This document shows, piece after piece, positions 23,673 to 34,574 of a stretch of 64,000 nt of DNA; position 1 is the first letter of the stretch, and the number at the start of each line of letters is the position of its first letter. The position numbers were made by a program, and so were the translations under genes. The notes under the pieces are model-generated. The model did no database searches. It was not told where the DNA came from and saw only the letters and a program-made list of their open reading frames with translations. Source of the stretch: Hibiscus mutabilis (lineage: Eukaryota; Streptophyta; Magnoliopsida; Malvales; Malvaceae); NCBI GenBank assembly GCA_019671005.1, contig CM033714.1, positions 87,101,909-87,165,908 of the forward strand, given 5' to 3'.

Positions 23673-25873
23673 AAAGAATGCTATTTTGTTATTTTCTAGC
23701 TTAGTTTGTATTCGATTAACCAAGCCGTTTAACTTAATTAGGAATTTTATAATAAATACAGATATTGGCTTATTAATTAATTTTTTATTAACATCATTAA
23801 TGAGGTGTCATAAATAATGTACCACACTTATACATCAGTAAATATTAATTCTAAATGAATAACAATTGCAATGAAATCCAATGGCACCTTCGGCTTCGAC
23901 TAATAAAAGAAAATGAAAATAACTATTTTATTTTATTTTTTAAATTGAAAGTTTAATTTATTTACCGAAAAGAAATTCATAAAACATTTAATTAAAAGTT
24001 TCGCGATCGTACTTTCTATCTTCCTTTTTTTTTTTCCTAGAGCTTAACACCATATATTTTTGTCGGAAAGATATAAAAAAATGTTGATAAAAATATTAAT
24101 TTAAATTGGTAAGTTGGTGGTTTGTAAAAAATCGAAGGAACTTGTAGATGTTAAAGACCACGGGCAGCATAGCAAGTTGTATTAATTTTATACATAATCA
24201 CGAGAAAACAATTAGCCTTATCCGATAGAATTAAAATCCAAAGAAAAAAGGTCGACATTAATTGGATTCATCCATTTTATTCGGTTTCTTTTAATTAAAT
24301 GAATATTAAATTACACAGATTACTATAGTTTTATCCAACAAGAATATCTTAAATTTTTATATATTTTTCATTACTGACACTGATACTACTTTTAACTTAT
24401 TTGTTGACAGTTATTTTTTCTTCTCTCCCTCTTATTTTATTTAAATTTAGATTATATTTGACGATTAGCAAATAGTTGACAGTGTATTATATAATTAATT
24501 TAATTTATTGATTGTATAAAATATTTGGTAAAATTAACTGATAGCTTGTAATTATTTTTTATTTGTACAAGTAAAATGACATATAAGGGCATGATTATAT
24601 TCAATACTTGTTTGAATCGTTTATCAGTTATTAGTATTTAGTTTATATTAATATATATTAGATTATGAATATTAGTTTTTAATATAACATTACTAATCAT
24701 ATTTGAAGGAAGTATATATTAATTTCTTATCTATAAAATTATCTCTTTAATATAATTTTATTGATTATTAATTTTAAACAATTATTGAAGCATATGTATT
24801 AATCTCATATACTCGAAGGGAAAATAAATATTTAAAATATATTTGAGAATATGTCTTACTATAACAGCATATGCGAGTTATTTAAATTTAAATTATTTAG
24901 AGAATCATCTTTATAGTTGTAAAAGATAAAAGAGTTTGTGTAACTCTCGTATAGAATCCTCTGAATCCAAAAAGCTTCTCATAGCATCATTTTCAATTTG
25001 AGGGATTCACCTTAATCCACTATCGCAATCCTCTGTTTACCAAACACCTGTATTAGCAGACTTGACTATTTAATTTTTTAAAAGTGATCCAAACCTCAAA
25101 TTTTAGCTCAAAAATATGTGCACCAAACATTACCTTTATGTTAATAAAGTTAATGCTGAGTATAAGAAAATCACGGCTGAAAATAACTTTAAGTTGTTAA
25201 ACGCAACCAAAAACGGGTCCATAGGTAAAATTAAGCAAAATTAGTTCTAACATTTTTTTATAAAAAAGATTTATATTTAACTCTATACTTAACAAATCAA
25301 GTAAAGTCAATTAACTCTAAGTATTAATGTAAATCCGCCCATGGTGTATTTTCAACTTAAATTAACTCCAAGTATTAATGTAGATTCCCTCAAATATATA
25401 ATAATTTAATTTGTGTGAATACTTAACCTTGTTTGTTCGTCGGCGTCCTTTCTGAGCTGAACACGAGTCAAGATTAGACTAAATTAAATGTTAACCAATT
25501 TGATAATGTGTTTGATTAATCAGATTCAAAAGACGGTTGCATTCTTTTACTCAAACTTTGAATATTTAACTCACAAAGTCAACCCATGCAACAGTGCGAA
25601 TATTAAATAGAAAATTTTCCACAAAAATAGAGTCACCAACTTGACCTAACCACTGTATTATTTCTACATGAAAATACAGTGGAAAATGTCAGCAATTTCT
25701 TTGTTATTTCCCTCCCTATAGCATTTAATGCCACCTTTGAATTTTCTTCCTTTTTGATTTTTAAATTTAAGTTGATGATCCATGTGCACCCAAATTATGC
25801 ATTTTCTCATTCTTAAATACACCTTGATAGTTTAAGCCACTTACTTCTCATCCCATCTCCACTTCTGCAGAAC
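23673..25873. other. Upstream region of the invertase gene
   Basis: This is AT-rich sequence without a gene. Words such as GATTAGCAAATAGTTGACAG near 24460 recall the debris at 16.2-16.9 kb. The last few hundred bases before 25874 must contain the invertase promoter, but no single TATA element stands out convincingly. Confidence 0.4.
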
Positions 25874-28350
25874 ATGGCCAAATGTAGTATTGTTGGGTTG
25901 TGTTTATTCTTTGCTGTCTTTGCCAGCCATGGAATTGTGGAGCTTGAAGCTTCCCATCATCTTTACAGAAACCTTCAAACTGTTCAATCTGCTGCTTCTA
26001 CAAATCAGCCTTACAGAACTGGCTATCATTTTCAACCTCCCAAGAACTGGATAAATGGTATTTATTCACCTAACAAACCTTTTCCTTTTGCTTCTGTTTG
26101 AAATTTGGATTCTTGTTTTGTCTGTTTTATTGAATGTCTGACTATGTTTTTGTGTTCTGGTTCCATGTTTTGTTGGGGTTTGCAAATGGCTACCTTTTGA
26201 TGAACAGACCCTAATGGTTAGCTGAAAGCCCTGGTTTGGTTTGGTTTGGATGTTTTTAGATGATAAAAGTGGCTAAATGAGTGCTGGTTTTTTCAGGGCT
26301 TATGGTTTACAAGGGAATTTATCATCTTTTTTACCAATACAATCCAAAAGGTGCTGTGTGGGGCAACATTGTGTGGGCTCATTCCACATCAAAAGATCTT
26401 GTGAATTGGACCCCACATGAGGCAGCTATCCATCCTTCCCAGCCAGGTGATATCAATGGTTGCTGGTCTGGTTCTGCCACTATCCTCCCCGGCGGCACAC
26501 CGGCCATGCTTTACACCGGAATCGACCCGAAAAACAGACAAGTGCAGAACCTGGCTGTGCCCAAGAATTTGTCTGATCCTTACCTCAGAGAATGGGTGAA
26601 GTCACCAAAGAACCCTTTGATGCAACCCACTGCTGAGAACCAGATCAATGCTAGCTCCTTCAGAGATCCAACAACTGCTTGGTTAGGTCCTGACAAGAAA
26701 TGGAGGGTGCTGATTGGAAGCAAGATCGATCGTCGCGGCTTAGCCATCCTTTTCAAGAGCAAAGACTTTGTGAATTGGGTTCAGGCCCCGACCCCTTTGC
26801 GTGCGGCTGAAGGCACCGGGATGTGGGAGTGCCCCGACTTTTACCCTGTTCCACTCCGTGGCAGAAATGGCGTCGACACCTCTCTTAATGGTCCGTCCGT
26901 CAAGCATGTTCTTAAAGTCAGCTTAGATGATACGAAGCACGATTTTTACACGGTTGGGTCGTACGATAGTTTGAGGGACGTCTATACACCGAACAAGGGA
27001 TCTGTAGAGAATGATTCGGGCTTGAGATACGATTATGGAAAATACTATGCTTCCAAGACATTCTTGGACAGTATCAAAAACAGGAGAGTCTTATATGGTT
27101 GGTTGAACGAATCATCGAGTGTTGCCGACGATATCAAAAAAGGATGGGCTGGAGTTCACGTAAGCATCTTCTTCTTTCATCGTTTATAAAATTATAGAAT
27201 AACTCGATTTAATGACAAATCTTGGATTGATTTTGCAGGCAATTCCTAGGCAAATTTGGCTGGACAAGTCTGGAAAACAACTGATACAATGGCCGGTCGT
27301 AGAAATCGAGAAGCTACGTGCAAACCACGTAAGCTTACCTAGCAAATTGCTCAAGGGGGGATCGGTTGTTGAAGTCTCTGGTGTTACTGCTTCACAGGCA
27401 GATGTTGACATTTCGTTCGAGATAACTGACTTTGAAAAAGCTGAAGTGCTAAACCCGAGCTGGACCAACCCTCAGCTCCTATGCAGCCAGAAGGGTGCGT
27501 CGGTTAAAGGCGGTCTGGGTCCATTCGGGCTGCTAGTTTTAGCTTCCAAGGGCTTAAGTGAGAACACGGCAGTCTTCTTCAGAATATTCAAAGGCCAGAA
27601 CAAACATGTGGTGCTGATGTGCAGTGACCAAAGCAGGTCCCCCCTTTCACACTAGATAATTTTCAAATCTTAACAATTTCCTCCCATGCTTACAGAAGCT
27701 TAACTTGCTTGATCTTCTGTACACAGATCCTCCCTAAACCAAAACAATGACAAAACGACATATGGGGCTTTCCTGGATGTGGACCCTCTTCATCAAAACT
27801 TGTCGTTGAGGACTTTGGTGAGTTCATTTGGATACCATGGCATTAAATATAGTTTCCCTACACACTATGTACTTTACCCACCTACCTAAATGCTTTGGTT
27901 ATAAATGTTCGAATTCGAATTCTGAAATATTAGAATTTACCATATGAATCAACCAGATTAGTCTGAAACTATAAGTTGATAATTCAACATTTGGCACAAG
28001 GCCAATTATCATCAAGTGGAAAATAAGACTATTGTTGAAAAAATGGGGATTGCTTTTGTGGGTACCAAACTTTCTACATTTGGAAAATTAGATCATTTGA
28101 CCCGGTTCATCGTTTTGAATGGTTTGGACATTTTTTTTATATATATGTGTGTTTGTTTGTTTTTTTACAGATTGATCGTTCCATAGTGGAGAGCTTTGGT
28201 GGAGGTGGCAAAGCTTGCATCTCAGCTAGAGTTTATCCAACACTGGCAATTAACAACGCTGCCCACTTGTACGTTTTCAACAATGGGAGTGAAGCCGTGA
28301 AGATTGCAAAGCTGAATGCTTGGAGCATGAACAAGGCCAAAATCAATTGA
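25874..28350 (+). CDS. Cell-wall acid invertase (beta-fructofuranosidase, GH32)
   Basis: A secreted enzyme that cleaves sucrose to glucose and fructose in the cell wall and feeds sink tissues. Six exons: 25874-26057, 26208-26216, 26297-27159, 27239-27636, 27727-27817 and 28171-28350 (1725 nt, 574 residues, a normal length for the family). Residues 1-27 form a signal peptide (AKCSIVGLCLFFAVFASHG). NDPNG at 61-65 carries the nucleophile Asp62 and spans exons 1-3. FRDP at 186-189 is the transition-state motif, and WECPD at 241-245 carries the acid/base Glu242. Pro rather than Val in WECPD is the cell-wall form as opposed to the vacuolar one. The C-terminal beta-sandwich ends with DRSIVESFGGGGK and a stop. 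All introns are GT-AG. No inactivating change is seen. Confidence 0.96.
26208..26216 (+). other. 9-nt mini-exon of the invertase
   Basis: The exon ACCCTAATG lies between an AACAG acceptor and a GTTAGC donor. Joined to exon 1 (...AATG) and exon 3 (GGCTT...), it completes NDPNG, the catalytic motif. Without it the motif and frame alignment to the family fail. Plant acid invertases are known for this mini-exon, one of the smallest plant exons. Confidence 0.95.
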
Positions 28351-28859
28351 AATTATTACTTCACATAAACAAAACACCATAGAGGAATCATTATCAGAGA
28401 TTAGCAAATTTATGACTTTTTTATGGATTTGTTATTGCAACGGAATGGTATACAGAAACCAACTCATTTATGTTATTGCAAATCATTTCTACTATAATTA
28501 TATACTGTTGTTCATGAGAGTAAATTTCGGGTTTCCTTGGCAATATACGTTATTAGAAATTTAACGTGCAACGTAAAATCAATTTTTTTTTTTTTTACAA
28601 AATTTACGTTTAGATTGAGTATTTTGTCCAAAGGCGAATATTAATGAAGTGCCTGATATTTTAGAATTTTTTTTTTGGTTCAAGTTTATTATAACTTTGG
28701 TTTATATTTGAAGTCTTATATGAACTTGTTTTGTTTGATTGAACTATAATTATATTTGCTAAACTGAGACCAGAAACAAATTTGTCGAGAACAAACAGTA
28801 TGAAATATACAAGAAACAAACTAAGGAGGCTATGAATATGACACCACAATAGAAACTAA
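28351..28859. other. Invertase 3' UTR and spacer
   Basis: AT-rich sequence follows the stop and should hold the 3' UTR. There is a poly-T run near 28583. No gene. Confidence 0.4.
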
Positions 28860-29060
28860 AGGAATCAACTAAGAATAGTTGCTTCTTTTGAAGTACAAAA
28901 GGTCATCAAGAGAATAATTGCACCAATTATCATGTTTGGCGTGCAAAAAAAAAGGTTGTCAGAATTACCGAAGCTCAAATGATGAAAAATAAAATTCAGT
29001 GGAGGTTGAAGGAGATGAGAAGAATATAGAACTTGAAAAATGCAAAGAAACATTGAGAAA
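28860..29060 (+). pseudogene. Ty1/copia gag zinc-knuckle relic
   Basis: Reading from 28880, the translation gives CFF*STKGHQENNC followed by NYHVWRAKK, which is a CX2CX4HX4C knuckle whose second Cys codon is now TGA. The NYHVWRAKK tail resembles the residues after the knuckle in copia Gag proteins. Only this short piece is recognisable. Confidence 0.6.
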
Positions 29061-29255
29061 AGAGATGGAACAGTTTCACTATATGTTGCATGAAACTATA
29101 TTAACAGACCATTTACGATTTAGAAACATTACATAGCTTTATAGTTCCACTGCCATATATCAGTAAAGGGCAACCCAATCCTCCATAAAAAGAAAAATAA
29201 AATAAAATAATTTTATCACTCAAAATTTTAAGCAACCAAGGTAGTACCCAATATA

Positions 29256-32200
29256 CTACTGTTGCTTAGGGTGCTTACCTTGCTGACTTTGGCCGGAATT
29301 TGCACTTCCGCTCTGCAGTTAAGATAAAAAGCCACACGTTAAACAAATAGAATGGCTTATAAAACCCCTATGCTTAGAGTAAACATATGTGGTAAACCAT
29401 CTCATCCTATAGACTCAGTAAGTCGATGCCGGAAATGTTCAACAATTAGAATGATAAAATAACAACTGAAATGAAATTTCAGAAACAATCTATGTTAAAG
29501 ATCTTCAAATGAACCCAATAGAATCAAGTGCGAGCTATTATTAACCTGTTTTTTTCCCTTACTATCTTCTCCCTCGTCATCCTCATCCCCATCTTCATCC
29601 TCGTCACCATCATCATCATCGCTGTCATAATCACCTTCTAAGCCATCATATTCATTCCCCTCAACACCTCCCCCGTAAACCATGATACTGCATGAGGAAT
29701 TAGTTTGTCCCGAAATGCCGAACTACACAAACAATCCAACATTTCATTTGAGAAACAAAAAATGTGAAGATTGCACAAAAACAAATGCAATTGTGACATT
29801 TCACTTGCAACATAATTTTCTTCACGTTTCAAGAAGCTAGAAACGAGAATTCTCACTAATTCCCCCCAATTTTCATCCCTCACAAAACATAATGACAGTT
29901 CTTTCCGGAGAAAATTGATTTTACTCTCAAAATAGCAATAAATGAAGAGGATTTAACGCGCCACACTGGCAAGCACTAACCAAAGAAATGCACTTTCTAA
30001 ATAGCTCTACTAAAAGAGATATGTTAGACTCACCCAATGTTATAGTCATGTTCCATTCGATCCTGAAGTTCCTCAGCCTGTTGATAGATATATCAAAGAA
30101 ACTAAGAATACACACATGGAATTATTAAGTTAGCCTTCCTATTCCAAAAGAAAATGCGGAACTTACAAGCTCATCGTCAATATCATCATCGGGGATCTGA
30201 GGAGGGCTGAAGAAGTTGAAGAAACTTTCACAATTTTCAGTTTTTGTAATGGGCTTAATATTCTTCGATCCTTTCTTGGGCTTCTTTTTCAGGACCTTCT
30301 GTGTCAGGCATTTCCCAGGATACCATTCAATCTTCGTTCTACAAATTACCCAAAGTTTTAAGATATGTGTAGTAGGACAACCTAAAATTTTCTTGGTACA
30401 AAAGATATATTAACTCACCCAATTGCTTTCTCCAAAATGGGTTCATTTTCATCATCAACCATGTGATGAGTTTTAGTCAGCAAAGAATTCTTAAAATAAG
30501 GGTTAGAATCAAAGAAAAATTCCAGCTTGAAACCCTTAGGATCATCAATTCTGCCCCACTTGATATCTTTAAGATACTTGAGAGCCCCTTCATCCCTCTC
30601 TGTAATCTGTATCAGCAAAGATTAAATCACACGCAATTTCAATCGAAAAATAGATCATCTTGGACAAAGAACTACACAATTCACATACCTCCTCAGCCAA
30701 AACTTCATTCGTTTTCATTGCAGTGAGCCAAAACTCAGGAACTCCTTTTTCTGCATTTAAGGTTATGTCAAGCCATCTCAGGAATAATGCATTGGAACAA
30801 TTTCAGAAACATAACATGAGTCAAACAATATTTAACACCTTCTACACATTCAACCCCTTCTTTGTCCATCCCAACTTCATTTGTCTCTCCTTCAACCTTC
30901 ACTATACCATTCACAATTTCATACCTCTGCATTTTCAGTTATTAAAAGAAGAAAAAAATCAAGATAAAGAGGAAGACTCATATAATCTGCCAAGAAATAT
31001 GCATGTGCATAAATTGAGATTCATGAAACAGGAAACATGATAATATAAAAAGGTTTAGACATGATATAACGAAGCATTAATGTCCAAAAAAGAACCCCAC
31101 AGACCTTGGTATAAAGTGGTTCATAAAGTTTCTGATACTTAGCTTCCAATGCAGCTCTCTCCTCTAAAAACTTCTTCTCCAGTGCATCATGTTCACTCTG
31201 CAAAATGAACATGTAAGGAATTATTTCAAAACCCAAAAACAGTACAATACTCCAATGAATTGTAGGACAAAAGGTGTCAGCCTTCCAATTCTGTTAAACA
31301 TCAGCATTTTTCACCCAAAGACCAAGTGAAAATTTATATTAAATCCAATCATAAGAAATATTGCAAAATCAACTTAAAACCTAGGGTAATTGAAAAGTCA
31401 AACTATGAGATCTGGTTTCAAATTCAAGGAAAGTTGATAGTAAAAGTAATAAAAGAAAACAGAAGAACAGAGAAGCTTGAATATGGAATGAACAGGATAG
31501 TTCTACATGGTATGGATGAGTTGTACTTCCTATCAGGTGTTCAGGTATTAGTAAATCCAATATTTTAGTAAAGATATACAAGTTCCCCTTAAGGAACCCT
31601 ACGTAAGAACTCGGACAAAATCGAGCAATATTAAGAAAAACATCCACCACAGAAATCAAACACATATTCTAGAATATCAGCCAGTCGTGAACTTACGAGT
31701 CTCCATTTAAGCTGACATCATCTGAAAAGTAATCCATATAACAGATTCAAACATCAATCAACGTACCAATATTCATCCTCTAACAAGCACAGCTTTCCCA
31801 TTGACAGAAGTGACCTTACAAAGCAAGATATCAATTGCAAGGCAAAAGATTGACACGGAAAATGCACAAGTCCTACGCCTGCAAACCCCCCTCCTTGTCC
31901 CCCCCGCCCAAAAAAAGTAAAAAGGCTAAGAAGGAAAATGTCTCAAGTAATAACCAATAACAGTTATAAGAATCCAAACAATTGTTTGAGCTATAGCATG
32001 TACTGGGATGTGTAATCACATAAATGAGATTGGCAACAAAACACACAGAGAACATAAATTTCAAATCAGAATTCAGATGTACAACCTGAATCTCTCTGAG
32101 AATCTCAACACGCTTTCTGACATTTGGTGATAGAGTTTCTAGTACATCAGCATGTTGTCCCGCTAAAGTTTGAAGTTTATTCTGCAAAAAGGAGATAAAG

Positions 32201-32700
32201 ACATTAATGGAAATAACATAGTAGAAATAATAAACTTGACAGTTTCCGCACAATCGACAAAACAAAGCGTCAAATGGAGAGCCATCAGCGCTTAAAACTT
32301 CACACTACTTCAAAATACAAACAAGCTTAAGCACAATTCTCATTTGTTAGTTTTTATTCCAAAACACATTTGATATTTCTGATCCATTTTTACAATAATA
32401 AAGCAAAAGCATTAAAAATAAACAAGAATTACTTACCTTAAGTCCATTAACCAGCCCGGCGCGTTCCTCTGGGCTCAAAGCTGCCGACGGAACAATCAGA
32501 TGTTTTATCATTAAAAAATCACGTAAGTCCAAATAATGACAATCGAAATCACAACCGCAAAATAGATTAAGAAAGAATCAAACGGGTAATTTCCAATGTT
32601 ATTTTCAAAAGGTGAGATGGGAAGAAAATAATTAAGTTGATATACCGGCAGCGGCGGCGGGAAGGGCGACGCCGAGATCGGATTCGTCATCGTTACTCAT
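29256..32700 (-). CDS. NAP1: NAP1-type nucleosome assembly protein, frameshifted copy
   Basis: A histone H2A/H2B chaperone of the NAP1 family. Exons in order of transcription: 32646-32700, 32437-32480, 32086-32181, 31105-31197, 30839-30926, 30689-30750, 30419-30606, 30167-30338, 30034-30077, 29546-29722 and 29256-29312. Recognisable segments are LSPEERAGLVNGLK, the dimerisation helix (DVLETLSPNVRKRVEILREI), KKFLEERAALEAKYQKLYEP, GVPEFWLTAMKTNE, EWYPGKCLTQKVLKKKPKKG and IPHAVSWFTGE. In exon 10, near 29660, the frame slips: the frame entering the exon stops at 29638-29640 (about 308 residues), while the acidic Asp/Glu tail and KGKKQ lie in the next frame and join correctly to the last exon. One missing base accounts for this. 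The unshifted product would be about 358 residues. It could be a sequencing error or a real truncation that removes the acidic tail. Confidence 0.88.
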
Positions 32701-33130
32701 CTTCTTCTTTTTGGCTACGAAACGACTCTTTGGGAAGCAAGAAAAGAAAATGCAATCGGAAAAGGGAAATTGGAGAACCCTAGGAAACGTGATCGGGAGC
32801 GAACTTATTTATCACAGAGTGTAAAAGTGACGAGAGACTGACCAAAGCCAAAGGATAGTACTGCGCTTCACGCGTTGTTGAGGAGCGTCGCCTTTGAAGG
32901 TTGAGGAAGTGGATGTGTTAGTTGGACCCACAAAAACCCACCTGAATTTAGCGGTATTTGGCTAGATATTCCCCTTTGGGAAATTATTTAGCCAAATACC
33001 CTTTTTGGAAAGCATTTGAAAAAAATACTACATTCGGCTCACGTAAGGATAATTCGTATTTTTTCGAACGCGTTTTCTAAACTCGCATCTAGAATAATGT
33101 GATTTCAGTTTGACGTAATTTTTTTATCCG
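32701..33130 (-). other. NAP1 5' UTR and promoter region
   Basis: The start codon is the ATG at 32700-32698, preceded on minus by a purine-rich leader. No distinctive promoter element can be named. The repeat territory begins just beyond. Confidence 0.45.
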
Positions 33131-33151
33131 TTAATTTAGAAAAAAAATCAA

Positions 33152-33181
33152 GGAACTTGCCTCCTGTAGGACGCGAGTTCC
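33152..33181. repeat. Hairpin motif (9-bp arms, 12-bp centre), outlying copy
   Basis: GGAACTTGC and GCGAGTTCC flank a 12-base centre containing CCTGTAGGA. The arms are complementary except for one G-T type change. The same architecture recurs at 34405-34434 and, in related form, at 38.3, 41.6 and 63.1 kb. Confidence 0.75.
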
Positions 33182-33528
33182 GCGAGAAATTGAACCCCGC
33201 GATAAACTGTCATTTAATAGTTTTAGATTAATTAAAGTAATATTGATTATAAAAAGAGTGTTCAAATTAATGGTTAAAAAATTATTTACGGCGTTAGGGT
33301 TTCGAGAAACTAGCACCCTGTATGATATAATAAATACTTACTTTTTAATATGGTAAATGGTTAAAAGTTATGTGTTGTTTATAAATAATGTATATTTAAT
33401 TTATTATACGTTATTAATTTTTGTAAAAAAAATAAAAGAAGATCGTTAAAAATAAAAATATAGTTTACATATTATTTAAGACTCCGATAATATCATCATC
33501 ATTAGAAAACATTGCAAACAGCTCAAGC

Positions 33529-33744
33529 TCAAGGCCCGCCTCCAAAAGGAGTTAGTAGGTGAGATTCCACCATCAATTCCATAACAGCGTCGTCCACAAC
33601 GTGGAATAATGAGTACGTTAATGGTTCTAACGTCTGCAATCGATACTCCAGCGGTTCTAACTTTTTCCCACGACCATGTGGAACATGTTTGTTCACTTCA
33701 TTAATCAACTTCTTATACGTTAAGTTGTATGGCAGCAGAAGCAA
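33529..33744 (-). pseudogene. MuDR/MULE N-terminal domain fragment
   Basis: A 71-residue frame (LLLPYNLTYKKLINEV, then GRGKKLEPLEYRL and DAVMELMVESH) matches the layout of the gene at 63319-63687 (ILRGVSYERLKRSV, ELQSLRYRL, DVEMMVDTY). This is the N-terminal ubiquitin-like region found ahead of Mutator-type transposases. The frame then stops and nothing of the DNA-binding or catalytic domain follows. It lies divergent from the PMD gene at 34575. Confidence 0.65.
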
Positions 33745-34252
33745 TATAGCACTTGAGGACTGTAATACGACTCCAAGAGATTCATCATCGACGTCTTACA
33801 TGACGCGAGTTTAGTGCAAATTATAGAATATATTAAATGACAATAATATTGATTATAAAAAGAAAAGTGTTTAAATTAATGGAGTAATTTATAAAAGTTA
33901 TAGATTACATAGAGTTGTGAGTTATGTCATTAAAAACGCATTAATTATAAAAAGATTTTTAGAATCGTGCATGGAATAGAATTGAAATTAGTTGTCAATT
34001 AGGCAAACAATATATTTCAAATTAATGGAGTCGATATTATACTAAGAATAATGAAATACAAATAGTGTATATAATAGATACTTACATTTTAATATGGTAA
34101 ATAGTTAAAAGTAATTAGTTAAATGGAATACAAATAGTGTATATAATAAATATTTACTTTTTAATATGGTACATAGTTAAATGGAATACAAATAGTGTAT
34201 ATTATATCAATAAAAAGTAAAGTTGATTTATCTTGTGCAAATGATTTTAAAA

Positions 34253-34434
34253 GAACTCACATCTTGCAGAACGTGAATTTTGTGGTAAATGGAACTCGCT
34301 TCCTGTAGGGTGAGCGTTTCGTTCGAATAAATTTTGCAACGGTGGAAAATTTATTTACGTCGTTTAGGTTATGAAAAACTCGCACTCTGTAGAATGCAAT
34401 TAATGGAACTCGCGTCCTTCAGGGTGCGAGTTCC
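34253..34434. repeat. Cluster of hairpin motifs upstream of the PMD gene
   Basis: Three copies are visible. 34405-34434 is perfect (GGAACTCGC / GCGAGTTCC around 12 bases). 34291-34320 is decayed on the right arm. 34253-34281 is decayed on both arms. A further half-site (GAACTCGCACTCTGTAGAATGC-like) lies at about 34375-34397. The block ends about 35 bp before a TATA box. Confidence 0.8.
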
Positions 34435-34469
34435 ATTCAATCCTCGCACCCAACCTGTGCGATTACGAC

Positions 34470-34478
34470 TATAAATAG
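34470..34478 (+). promoter_or_regulatory. TATA box of the PMD gene
   Basis: TATAAATAG lies about 100 bp ahead of the ATG at 34575 and just after the hairpin cluster. The same pairing of hairpin and TATAAATA occurs at 38387 and 41689. Confidence 0.65.
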
Positions 34479-34574
34479 GTCCTCGCCCCCACCCTTTTAC
34501 CACACCAAACAGAATTCACTCTCTCTCAAATATATTTTCTTTCAATTTCTCGGTTAATTTCTCGTATTGCATTA

